Assembly (NCBI RefSeq): GCF_963664415.1
Contig: NZ_OY761440.1
Span: 1,736,001-1,800,000, forward strand
Direction: 5' to 3'
Origin: an uncultured Desulfobacter sp.
GTDB lineage: Bacteria > Desulfobacterota > Desulfobacteria > Desulfobacterales > Desulfobacteraceae
DNA: 64,000 bases
Shown: positions 34,511-42,378 of the stretch, piece by piece
Layout of the letters: each line of letters opens with the position of its first letter
Position numbering within the stretch: position 1 is the first letter of the stretch
The notes under the pieces: model-generated
Databases searched by the model: none
The model's input: only the letters and a program-made list of their open reading frames with translations
Told to the model about the DNA's origin: nothing
Translations under genes and position numbers: made by a program

Positions 34511-35761
34511 ATGAGCACAGACGCACCAAAGATCCTGGGCATAAACGGACTTGGAAGAATTGGAAAGCTGACGTTATGGCACCATGCCGGCAGAAAATTT
34601 TTTGATGAAATCGTCATCAATGTGGGCCGAGAAGTCGGTACCGGCTTGGATGATCTCATCCATTACATTGAACGGGATTCTACATATGGCCGCCTGGAAG
34701 CATTTTTACACGGCTTTCGGGGAGAGCCTGTTATCACGGATGTTGATTCCGGTTCCGGCACCTTTAAGGTGAATGGGGTAAAAATAAAAATCCTCTCCAC
34801 AGACCGCAATCCAAAAGATATTGCATGGGCGGAAAATAATGTAGAGCTGGTGGTGGATACCACGGGCCAGTTTCTTGATCCCAATATCGAATCAAATGCG
34901 TCCAAGGGATCTATCCGGGGACACCTGGAGGCCGGTGCCAGAAAGGTCATTGCCTCGGCCCCCTTTAAACTGAAACAAGGCGCCTCCATTCCCGATGATG
35001 CCGTCACCACGGTCATGGGCATCAATGATAAGGATTATGATCCTGTGCGCCACTGTCTGATCTCCAATGCCTCCTGCACCACCACCTGTCTTTCACATAT
35101 GGTCAAGCCATTGCTGGATGCCTTTGGTCTGGATCGGGTACTGTCTGCATCCATGGCCACGGTTCATGCGGCCACAGGCTCACAGGAAGTGCTGGACCGG
35201 TTGCCCAAAACAGGAAAAACCGATCTGAGAAAAAACAGGTCCATCATGAATAATATCATTTTGACCACCACAGGTGCGGCCAAGGCATTGCAACAGGTTA
35301 TCCCGGAAATGGCCAGTATCGGTTTCATAGCCGAGTCCGTGCGTATCCCCACCGCCACTGGTTCTTTGATTGTTCTGGTCATCAACCTGCAGGAAGAACT
35401 GAACAAACCGCCGGTCAGAAGGGATCTGATCAACCAGATCTATCAAGACAGGGCCAAAAAACAGTCAGACGGTTATCTGATTTACACAGACAAACAGAAT
35501 GTCTCCTCGGATATCATTGGTTGCCCTAGGGCCGCAGCGGTCATCGAAGGCCATGAAACCCACACCCGCACGGCTTCTATTTCTATCAACCTGGAGCACA
35601 TGCAGGGCATTGACAAGGAAGTGCTGGAGAATATCAAGGATCGTGTCGGCTCCATTCAAGTCACCCAGGCGGTTATTTACGGATGGTACGACAATGAAAT
35701 GGCGTCTTATGTCAACATGCTTGGTGACAGAACCGTAACAGTTGCCGAGTCCATGGAATAA
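34511..35761 (+). CDS. gap: Glyceraldehyde-3-phosphate dehydrogenase homologue, long form
   Basis: A 416-residue protein, about 80 longer than classical GAPDH. NAD-binding NGLGRIGKLTLWHH is at the N-terminus. The catalytic Cys189 is in SNASCTTTCL and the usual His in TVHAATGSQEVLD. Other family motifs are TTTGAAKAL, RIPTATGSL and the C-terminal WYDNEMASYVNM. Extra residues lie around the GTGLDDLIHYIERDSTYGRL insert and before the C-terminus. It probably oxidises or reduces a phosphorylated aldehyde with NAD(P); classical GAPDH activity is likely but not certain. It shares an operon with the dikinase-like gene and is followed by an R1/R2 element. Confidence 0.88.
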   Translation: MSTDAPKILGINGLGRIGKLTLWHHAGRKFFDEIVINVGREVGTGLDDLIHYIERDSTYGRLEAFLHGFRGEPVITDVDSGSGTFKVNGVKIKILSTDRNPKDIAWAENNVELVVDTTGQFLDPNIESNASKGSIRGHLEAGARKVIASAPFKLKQGASIPDDAVTTVMGINDKDYDPVRHCLISNASCTTTCLSHMVKPLLDAFGLDRVLSASMATVHAATGSQEVLDRLPKTGKTDLRKNRSIMNNIILTTTGAAKALQQVIPEMASIGFIAESVRIPTATGSLIVLVINLQEELNKPPVRRDLINQIYQDRAKKQSDGYLIYTDKQNVSSDIIGCPRAAAVIEGHETHTRTASISINLEHMQGIDKEVLENIKDRVGSIQVTQAVIYGWYDNEMASYVNMLGDRTVTVAESME

Positions 35762-35857
35762 TAACAGCCGTGGGCAGACCCGGCCTATGAAAAACAATTT
35801 AACCACGGAAATCACGGAATTCTATCTTCAGTGTTTTCTGTGATTTCCGTGGTTAAA
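35757..35857. repeat. R1 head fused to R2 hairpin after gap
   Basis: The GAPDH stop TAA sits in the R1-like head ATAATAACAGCCGTGGGC. Arms at 35798-35819 (TTTAACCACGGAAATCACGG...) and 35836-35857 (...CCGTGGTTAAA) pair over 22 positions with one mismatch around a 16-base loop. It may act as a transcription terminator or mRNA 3' protector. Confidence 0.78.
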
Positions 35858-35905
35858 AAGAAGTGACATTGTGGATGCCGTGCCCAGTCATAGATATTCT
35901 GCGTT

Positions 35906-36097
35906 TCAGCGGGGCACCTTAAAAACCTTTTCCAGAATATTCTCCATGGGGCAAAATCCGGTAAATGCAGACTGGACAAGATTGATCCCCACAAAGGCTG
36001 TGAACAAATACCAATAGGGCGAAACCAGCCATCCCAAAAACAGGGTGATAAGAACAAAACTGCCGGCAATGGCTCGGATATAATTTTCCATTTTCAT
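35906..36097 (-). CDS. Small DUF2892-type membrane protein
   Basis: A 63-residue protein with two membrane helices (IAGSFVLITLFLGWLV and WYLFTAFVGINLVQSAF), then the FTGFCPMENILEKVF motif seen in the inner-membrane DUF2892 family (also the tail of YgaP-like rhodaneses). The ATG at 36097 follows a GAGGAG ribosome site; the longer frame reads into an R1 repeat and is not real. Function is unknown beyond membrane location. Confidence 0.82.
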   Translation of the reverse strand: MKMENYIRAIAGSFVLITLFLGWLVSPYWYLFTAFVGINLVQSAFTGFCPMENILEKVFKVPR

Positions 36098-36133
36098 GAC
36101 AATTTCTCCTCGTATCTCACGATTTCGTAATTT

Positions 36134-36217
36134 TAAACAAGATCTGTGGAATTTACACAGATCTTTCAACTCGGGCTGAAACACGGTAAGATACCAGGAC
36201 AGCCCGCAGCTGTTATT
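36134..36217 (-). repeat. R1 repeat, reverse, degenerate
   Basis: AAGATCTGTGGAATTTACAC...AGATCTTTCAACTCGGGCTGA...CAGCCCGCAGCTGTTATT keeps the order of a reversed R1 copy but has many changes in the head. Confidence 0.55.
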
Positions 36218-36285
36218 AAATTAAGGACAAATTGTAATCCCGTCAAGAAACGGAAAATCTATTGTTACCGGATTATCAGAGTCCT

Positions 36286-37023
36286 TTACAGATCCTGTTT
36301 AGCCGGTCGAATAATAATCTCATTGATATCTACGTCAACAGGTTGTGTCACCGCAAAACGAATGGCTCGAGCCACAGCATCTGCATCTATAGAGATGTCC
36401 GAGAGTCCTTTAAAATCCTCCTTTATCTTAGGCTCGGAGATCGTTTCGAAGAGGTCTGATTTGGTAGCACCAGGGCTAATGTTAGTTACCCTGATGGTAC
36501 CATCAGATTCCATGCGAATGCCTTCACTGAATGCCCGAACGGCGAATTTTGTTGCACAATAAACTGCACAGCCTTTGTATACATAATGACCGGCGACCGA
36601 ACTTATATTAACAAACTGACCTGCGCCTTGTAATCGCATAATGGGCTGAGCTGCTGCCACACCGTTAAGCACGCCTTTAATATTGACGTCAACCATCCAG
36701 TTCCACTCGTCGATCTTGTTCATCTCGACAGGGGCCAATGGCATGACGCCGGCATTGTTAACCCAGACATCGAGCCTGCCATAGATCTCCTTTGCGGTAT
36801 TTGCAGCCCGCTGCATATCCTCGTAGGATGTTACATCCGCTTCAATGGCGATTGCTTGACCACCAGAAGCTTCGATACCTTCAACAAGCTTATCCAGCCT
36901 TGACTTACGGCGGGCGACCGCAACGATTTTCACCCCATCTTTTGCCAGCATTCGGGCAGTTGCATAACCAATACCGCTACTGGCTCCGGTAATAACGATG
37001 ACCTGGTTAAGTTCAATGCTCAT
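36286..37023 (-). CDS. Short-chain dehydrogenase/reductase (SDR)
   Basis: A 245-residue classical SDR: TGASSGIGYATARML cofactor motif near residue 12, VNNAGVMPLAPVE, catalytic Ser in NISSVAGHYVYKG, and the YCATK form of Y-x-x-x-K. An Arg pair after the glycine motif (VARRKSRL) suggests NADPH preference. The substrate is unknown. I start at the ATG at 37023 (MSIELNQVIVITG); the frame extends 22 residues upstream without homology. It diverges from an AraC regulator, a likely local controller. Confidence 0.9.
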   Translation of the reverse strand: MSIELNQVIVITGASSGIGYATARMLAKDGVKIVAVARRKSRLDKLVEGIEASGGQAIAIEADVTSYEDMQRAANTAKEIYGRLDVWVNNAGVMPLAPVEMNKIDEWNWMVDVNIKGVLNGVAAAQPIMRLQGAGQFVNISSVAGHYVYKGCAVYCATKFAVRAFSEGIRMESDGTIRVTNISPGATKSDLFETISEPKIKEDFKGLSDISIDADAVARAIRFAVTQPVDVDINEIIIRPAKQDL

Positions 37024-37288
37024 TATCAATAATCCTTTCCAATTTGTTTTTTGATTCGTTGATAGGGTTGAATTTCTTCCTAAAACCAAATTCTTGGAAT
37101 CAGGAACTATTCGGTCAGGTAAAACCAGCTTTCATTTGTTATTTTGTATGAAGGTAATATAGATTCTTTCAAAATGCATGAGAAGGCCTGATCCTTCGAA
37201 AACCATGCCTATTTCTACACTATATTGCACAAAAACAGTTTATTCAGCATATTTATATGCTCGATTATAATATATTTTTAATGTATAG

Positions 37289-38188
37289 ATGGTGTTTATG
37301 GATGGTCTGATCGAAACAATTAAATCCCTGGATATACTGACGGATGAACCTGTAAAAACCAACATTCCGGCGGTTTCGATCTTTAAGAGTATAAACTACA
37401 TGCCCCGCCAACCATTTCTGTATGACCCCTCGGTTTGTTTTTTGCTCCAAGGCCAAAAGTATATTTCATTAGGGGAGGATCACCTCCCTTATGATGCAGA
37501 TAATTATCTTGTTATTTCAGTAGTTATCCCCATGGAAGCTGAAGTACTGGCAACCCCTGAAAATCCGGTTATTGGTATTTTAGTCGATATCGAAATGTCT
37601 ATGCTCCACGAACTCATTTCAATTACAGGACACCCATTTGGATTATCTGGAAATTTGAACCAAAGCGCCCCCAAGGCCGTGGAACCTGCCAGAATGGATG
37701 TGCACATGAAAAACACAATTGAGAGAATGGCTGGATGCTTGAAGTCGAAAGTGGAAGCCCGGGCATTGGGAGACGGACTTGTCCGTGAAGTGCTTTACCG
37801 TGTTCTATGTGGCCCCCAAGCGTCTGCTTTATATGCACTGGCCAATCACAATGGACCTTTTGCCCGTATTGCCCATGTTTTAAAAGTTATCCAGACAAAA
37901 TATGCTGAAAAATTGGATATAGAATATTTGGCTGGAGAAGCCAGAATGGGAGTCACAGCGTTTCATCAGTCATTTAAACAAGTAACATCTGAATCACCAA
38001 TGCAGTATCTGAAAAAAGTCCGGCTTACCCAGGCAAAAGATCTGATCATGAGAGAAAAAGAGAAGGTCTATATTGCGGCTGATACCGTAGGTTATGAATC
38101 AACTTCACAGTTTAGTAGGGAATTCAAAAGGCTTTTTGGAAAGCCCCCTTCTGCATTTACCGGCATACCTGGTTTTGTCGATGACTAA
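37289..38188 (+). CDS. AraC-family regulator with N-terminal cupin (YqhC-like)
   Basis: A 299-residue protein. The N-terminal AraC-N cupin domain (FLLQGQKYISLGED, PYDADNYLVISVVIP) is followed by the AraC double helix-turn-helix at about residues 195-295 (LAGEARMGVTAFHQSFKQVT, TVGYESTSQFSREFKRLFG). It resembles the YqhC branch, which activates a nearby reductase gene in response to aldehydes. That supports control of the divergent SDR gene, across a 265-bp AT-rich gap with no other gene seen. Confidence 0.88.
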   Translation: MVFMDGLIETIKSLDILTDEPVKTNIPAVSIFKSINYMPRQPFLYDPSVCFLLQGQKYISLGEDHLPYDADNYLVISVVIPMEAEVLATPENPVIGILVDIEMSMLHELISITGHPFGLSGNLNQSAPKAVEPARMDVHMKNTIERMAGCLKSKVEARALGDGLVREVLYRVLCGPQASALYALANHNGPFARIAHVLKVIQTKYAEKLDIEYLAGEARMGVTAFHQSFKQVTSESPMQYLKKVRLTQAKDLIMREKEKVYIAADTVGYESTSQFSREFKRLFGKPPSAFTGIPGFVDD

Positions 38189-38230
38189 AATGCCGTAAAT
38201 CCTGATTTTGACTTTGCCTGATCAATTTCC

Positions 38231-38326
38231 GTAACAGCCTGTCGAGTACACGGCGGACGCAAATTTTAACCGGAGAAATACAAGCATTATTTCGAGGATT
38301 AAAATTTGCGGTTTTTGGTCGGGCAC
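38231..38326 (+). repeat. R3 repeat, shortened copy
   Basis: GTCGAGTACACGGCGGACGC, then AAATTTTAACCGGAGAAATAC, TTTCGAGGATTAAAATTTGC and TTTTTGGTCGGGCAC. The arms GCAAATTTTAA and TTAAAATTTGC form a hairpin with further pairing inside. The right end touches the stop codon of the convergent sigma-54 activator gene. Confidence 0.75.
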
Positions 38327-39846
38327 TATCGATAATCTTTATAGTTGATGTTGTATCGACCAGCCTTATAGGAAAATTTTCTTACGGTGATGTTAATCAA
38401 TTTGGCAGCCTTATTGATATTGCCCCGGGTATTTTTCAGGGCATCCATAAGGATTTCTTTTTCAAGGCTTGCCACGGCATCCTCAAGGGACAAGGGAAGG
38501 GTCTTGGACTTGGTGCCGGTCTGAAGGGTTGCCGGCAGATGATAGGAGTGAATGGCGCCTTCATTGCATAGAATAACGGCCCGTTCAATGCAGTTTTCAA
38601 GCTCCCGGACGTTGCCCGGCCAATGGTATTCCATCATCATGTCAATGGCCGGTGTGGTGATGCGCTTGATCTCTTTGCCATGTTCTTTTCTGTATTTTTC
38701 CAGAAAATGATCGGCCAGAAGAATAATGTCTGTTTTACGCATGCGAAGGCTGGGGATGTAAATGGGAAATACATTGAGCCGGAAATAAAGGTCATCCCTG
38801 AATTTGCCCTGCTGGACCATCTCCTCCAGATTGGAGTTGGTGGCAGCCACAATCCTGACATCCGCCTTGATGGGCTTGTATCCGCCCACCCGCTCAAATT
38901 CTTTCTCCTGGAGCACCCGTAAAAGTTTTACCTGGGCCCCCAAATCCATATTCCCGATCTCGTCCAGAAAAATGGTGCCTGTATTGGCCACCTCAAATTT
39001 ACCCTTTTTGGTAGAGGATGCCCCGGTAAATGCCCCTTTTTCATGGCCGAACAGCTCACTTTCAATGAGATTGTCCGGAATGGCCGCGCAGTTGATCTTG
39101 ATGAAAGGATTCTGGTTGCGCTCTGAGTTGTAGTGGATGGAATTGGCCACCAGTTCCTTGCCCGTACCGCTTTCACCGCGGATTAACACCGTGGCGGAGG
39201 AGGAAGACACCTGGGAGATCATCTGGAGAACTTCGCGCATTTTGTTGGAATTACCAATGATATTGGCAAAACTGTACTTATTCTCCAGCTCTGACTTGAG
39301 CCTCAGGTTTTCGGTCTTCAGCTGCTCTTTTTCCACCCGGATGGTTTCAATGTTTATGACATGATGCGCCACCATGGTTGCCACCACCGCAAGCAATTTT
39401 TCACCATTTTCCAAGGATCGTTTGCCTTCATAGGGCCGGTCCGCACTAATGGCTCCTACCACGCGGTTCTCTTTTTTGATAGGGACGCAGATATAGGAAT
39501 ACTCCTGCCCCTGGGCAAGATTCCTGGAATGGGTTTTATCCAGAAACAAAGGCTCTTCACTGATTCTAGGCACTACGGCAGGTTTACCGGTCTGAATCAC
39601 TTTTCCGATGATGCCCTCTCCGGGAAGGTATTTTATTTGTTTGGTTTTCTCTTCGGAAATGCCGTGGGCTATTTCAATGCGGATTTCCCCGGTTTCACTA
39701 TTGGTTAGAAAAATGATTCCCCTTACAAGATTCAGTGATTCAGACAGCACACTTAAAACCTTGATCAGGGACTTTTTCATGTCCATGTGCCGATTTAACG
39801 ATTGGCTGATTTCGTATAATAAAGAGGTTTCTTCTATGGACTTCAT
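38326..39846 (-). CDS. NifA-like sigma-54-dependent transcriptional activator
   Basis: A 506-residue protein. The N-terminal GAF domain spans about residues 20-165 (GEGIIGKVIQTGKPAVVP, YICVPIKKENRVVGAIS). The AAA+ domain spans about 200-430 with Walker A GESGTGKE near 223, the sigma-54 contact loop GAFTGA, DEIGNMDLGAQVKLLRVLQE and the YHWPGNVRELENCIERAV region. A Fis-type helix-turn-helix closes the protein (NINKAAKLINITVRKFSY). The order and GAF match NifA-type activators, but no nif genes are near, so the target set is unknown. Confidence 0.9.
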   Translation of the reverse strand: MKSIEETSLLYEISQSLNRHMDMKKSLIKVLSVLSESLNLVRGIIFLTNSETGEIRIEIAHGISEEKTKQIKYLPGEGIIGKVIQTGKPAVVPRISEEPLFLDKTHSRNLAQGQEYSYICVPIKKENRVVGAISADRPYEGKRSLENGEKLLAVVATMVAHHVINIETIRVEKEQLKTENLRLKSELENKYSFANIIGNSNKMREVLQMISQVSSSSATVLIRGESGTGKELVANSIHYNSERNQNPFIKINCAAIPDNLIESELFGHEKGAFTGASSTKKGKFEVANTGTIFLDEIGNMDLGAQVKLLRVLQEKEFERVGGYKPIKADVRIVAATNSNLEEMVQQGKFRDDLYFRLNVFPIYIPSLRMRKTDIILLADHFLEKYRKEHGKEIKRITTPAIDMMMEYHWPGNVRELENCIERAVILCNEGAIHSYHLPATLQTGTKSKTLPLSLEDAVASLEKEILMDALKNTRGNINKAAKLINITVRKFSYKAGRYNINYKDYR

Positions 39847-40181
39847 AAAGAGGGTTTCCGCATCAATATTTTTGATTGTATTCTCATTTTACCATTAATA
39901 ACTATTAGTTGCCGCAAATTTATCGGCCTTGCTAACTAAATTTGCCTAATGGGAATACCGTTTCTTAGCACAAAAATCAAATTAAAAAATACAATTTTGA
40001 ATTTTTTAATATCAATTTATACTATAATCATTCCTGACAATTTGGAAACTAATTTATCTTGATTTTCTGAAATACCCATAAAATAAGCACTCGCCATTTA
40101 TCTGCTTTGCATTAAGAATACTGTTTACCGATTTTAAGTTGCAGCCGGCACTCCGGATAAGTTATCCTCAGGTCGCCTTTG
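39847..40181. other. AT-rich gap between sigma-54 activator and R1 copy, no gene seen
   Basis: I looked for a cobalamin riboswitch before the cob cluster and found no convincing B12 box. No tRNA or small ORF stands out. The region probably carries divergent promoters. Confidence 0.5.
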
Positions 40182-40275
40182 CAAAAATGGGCTGACCTGA
40201 CAAATCAGTTACCAGACCTCAGCCAACAACGAAACAAAAAAGTAATTCAAGAACTTATTTAGACTTTCTTAGAAT
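40182..40275 (+). repeat. R1 repeat, forward, degenerate, just before cobU
   Basis: AAAAATGGGCTGACCTGACA ... ACAACGAAACAAAAAAGTAA ... AGACTTTCTTAGAATAA. It ends 4 bases before the cobU ATG, so the repeat makes up the whole immediate leader. Confidence 0.6.
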
Positions 40276-40279
40276 AATT

Positions 40280-40852
40280 ATGACCGACATAACGCACATT
40301 CTGGTACTCGGTGGCTGCAGAAGCGGCAAAAGCAATGTGGCCAAGCAGACCGCCGATAGTATGGCCGCGGACAAAAAAATCTATCTGGCCACCTGCGTGC
40401 CCACGGACAAAGAAATGAAAGCGCGGATTAAACGCCATCAGGATGACCGCGGCCCTGACTGGGAAACAATTGAAGAACCGATACGCATCCATGAAACGAT
40501 TAATCGGGCCTGTACCCAGGCAAAGGTGATTCTGGTGGATTGCCTAACGCTTTGGATCTCCAACCTACTGTTTCATGAAAAAGATGAGGCCGGTATCATG
40601 GCGGCAGTGGACCTGCTTGAGAACGCATTGCACCGGTCAACCTGCCCTGTTATCCTGGTTTCCAATGAAGTGGGATATGGGATTGTTCCTGAAAACAGCC
40701 TTGCACGGCAATTCAGGGACATGGCAGGGCTTGTCAACCAACGGATGGCCCAAGCCGTTGACAAGGTTATTATAAGCATGGCCGGTATCCCGGTCCAAAT
40801 CAAACCCGGGTCCGGTTGCGGCCGGGATTTTGGAAGCGAGGCACTTCAATGA
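40280..40852 (+). CDS. cobU: Adenosylcobinamide kinase/guanylyltransferase
   Basis: A 190-residue protein with P-loop GGCRSGKS at residues 10-17, the following LATCVPTDKEMKARIKRHQ with the conserved guanylylation-site His region, VDCLTLWISNLL and VSNEVGYGIVPENSLAR. It phosphorylates adenosylcobinamide and transfers GMP to it. It opens the cobamide cluster. No Shine-Dalgarno is visible before the ATG at 40280, where an R1 repeat ends. It overlaps cobS by ATGA. Confidence 0.95.
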   Translation: MTDITHILVLGGCRSGKSNVAKQTADSMAADKKIYLATCVPTDKEMKARIKRHQDDRGPDWETIEEPIRIHETINRACTQAKVILVDCLTLWISNLLFHEKDEAGIMAAVDLLENALHRSTCPVILVSNEVGYGIVPENSLARQFRDMAGLVNQRMAQAVDKVIISMAGIPVQIKPGSGCGRDFGSEALQ

Positions 40853-41616
40853 CCCGGACGGATAATCCAATTTTTTTTAAAGACTTACGGGCCTGCGTGG
40901 CCTTTATTACCATTCTGCCCACGGGGAAAAAACCGGTATATTCTCCTTTGGGCATGATCCGCTTTTTTCCCGTGGTGGGATTAATCATCGGTGCCCTTTT
41001 GGCGATCACCGATTTTCTGGCATCCATGGTCTGGGCGGCACCTGCCGCAGCCTTGGTTGATCTTATTTTCCTGGTGGCCGTGACCGGTGCCTTTCACCTG
41101 GACGGACTTGGCGACACCGCAGACGGCATGTTCAGCCACCGAAGCCGGGAGCGGGCCCTGGAAATCATGAAAGATTCCCGAACCGGTATGATGGGACTGG
41201 TTGCTGTTGTCCTGGGGCTGGCAACAAAACTTGCCGGGATCTGGTCGGTAAAAATCAGTTGTTCTCCGGGTCAGGCCATGGCCATATTTCTCATAGTGCC
41301 CGCTTTCTCCAGGGCCGCCATGATATTCGGTATAAAATACCTTAATTACGGTAGAAAAAGTGGGGGAACGGGCAAGGATCTGTTTGACCGCCCGCTGAAT
41401 TCAAAAGATTTTTACTTGTGCCTGATCCCCTTAAGTTTGTCCCTGCTGCTGGGATTTAAAGGTCTGATATTGATTTTGGGATTTGTCCTGGGATGTGCCG
41501 CAATTTTAACATTCTATAAACGGAAAATGAACTGTATCACAGGGGATATGCTCGGTGCCATGACCGAAGTGATGGAAGCCTGGTTATTTATGGCCGCCGG
41601 TATGAATACCTCCTAA
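40849..41616 (+). CDS. cobS: Adenosylcobinamide-GDP ribazoletransferase
   Basis: A 255-residue polytopic membrane protein with the family motif AFHLDGLGDTADGMFSHR near residue 80, then EIMKDSRTGMMG and a C-terminal MTEVMEAW. It joins the activated lower ligand to adenosylcobinamide-GDP. The start ATG at 40849 overlaps the cobU stop (ATGA). The stop codon lies at the head of a degenerate R1 repeat. Confidence 0.94.
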   Translation: MTRTDNPIFFKDLRACVAFITILPTGKKPVYSPLGMIRFFPVVGLIIGALLAITDFLASMVWAAPAAALVDLIFLVAVTGAFHLDGLGDTADGMFSHRSRERALEIMKDSRTGMMGLVAVVLGLATKLAGIWSVKISCSPGQAMAIFLIVPAFSRAAMIFGIKYLNYGRKSGGTGKDLFDRPLNSKDFYLCLIPLSLSLLLGFKGLILILGFVLGCAAILTFYKRKMNCITGDMLGAMTEVMEAWLFMAAGMNTS

Positions 41617-41694
41617 ATAACCCCCATGGGCCAAAGCCTCAATCCGCAAAAAAACATAAAAGTAATTTAACAATTATCGAGATTTTCTTTTAAA
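41615..41694 (+). repeat. R1 repeat, forward, degenerate, inside cob cluster
   Basis: AAATAACCCCCATGGGCCAA ... ACATAAAAGTAATTTAACAA ... GATTTTCTTTTAAAC. It fills the gap between cobS and the beta-helix gene and overlaps the cobS stop. Confidence 0.6.
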
Positions 41695-41712
41695 CTTCAG
41701 CAAGGAGTGACA

Positions 41713-42378
41713 ATGCAAAAAACAATTAAGTTGTTGTTCTTCCTTCCAATGCTTTGTGTAGGGATTAATTTTCATCCAGGCCATATCATGGGAATGAGTA
41801 CAACCATTGCCGCGGCTGCTGTAATGGATGATCCCGTCTTCTTTTCCACCTTTGCCGAAGCGTTTGGTGCAAGTTCAAAGGATTTAGGCTACAATACAAG
41901 CTATGAAGTTGATATTGACGGCGGCGGAAAGGTAACGTTGAGCGGTCGCAATCAGCGGCGCATCCTCTACATGAACACCTGCGATGAAAACCAAATATGT
42001 ACCACAAGCCATTGCCAGAACCAGGATCATCCCCAGCTGACCATTCAAAATCTGACGTTCATCAATGGAAATTCCAAATCTGAAACCGAATCTACCGGCG
42101 GCGGTGCGGTTTGGGTACGGGGAGGCCGATTCAAAATTGTCAATTGCCGATTTTTCAACAACGTGTGTGCCGATACCGGTCCGGATGTCGGGGGGGCCGC
42201 TGTTCGTGTATTCAGCCAATACGAAGGTGAGCCGGTTTATGTAGTCAACAGCACCTTTGGCGGCAGAGACGACCTGGGCAACGTGGGCTCCAATGGCGGC
42301 GGGTATTGGTATCCAGTCTATCCACAGATCAGTTGCCACAATGATACGCAGATATATGTGGATGGTGTTGAGCAGTGA
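41713..42378 (+). CDS. Exported right-handed beta-helix-like protein in the cob cluster
   Basis: A 221-residue protein from the ATG at 41713 (AAGGAG six bases upstream; the in-frame GTG at 41707 lies in that site). An N-terminal signal peptide is followed by beta-helix style repeats (YEVDIDGGGKVTLSGRNQRR, LTIQNLTFINGNSK, GGAVWVRGGRFKIVNCRFFNN). Related exported proteins are usually twice as long, so this one may be shortened at the C-terminus. No cobamide role is evident. Its stop codon overlaps the GTG start of cobD (GTGA), which shows translational coupling to the pathway gene. Confidence 0.7.
   Translation: MQKTIKLLFFLPMLCVGINFHPGHIMGMSTTIAAAAVMDDPVFFSTFAEAFGASSKDLGYNTSYEVDIDGGGKVTLSGRNQRRILYMNTCDENQICTTSHCQNQDHPQLTIQNLTFINGNSKSETESTGGGAVWVRGGRFKIVNCRFFNNVCADTGPDVGGAAVRVFSQYEGEPVYVVNSTFGGRDDLGNVGSNGGGYWYPVYPQISCHNDTQIYVDGVEQ

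Noticed and set aside
38326..39846. Nitrogenase regulator controlling a nearby nif cluster
   Set aside because: Domain order is NifA-like, but no nif gene is in the window, so only a general sigma-54 activator call is justified.
39847..40279. Cobalamin riboswitch before the cob cluster
   Set aside because: No convincing B12 box or characteristic core was found, and the last ~95 bases are an R1 repeat.
18757..41694. R1 copies as a CRISPR array
   Set aside because: Copies are ~95 bp, kilobases apart, in both orientations and without regular spacers; no cas genes.
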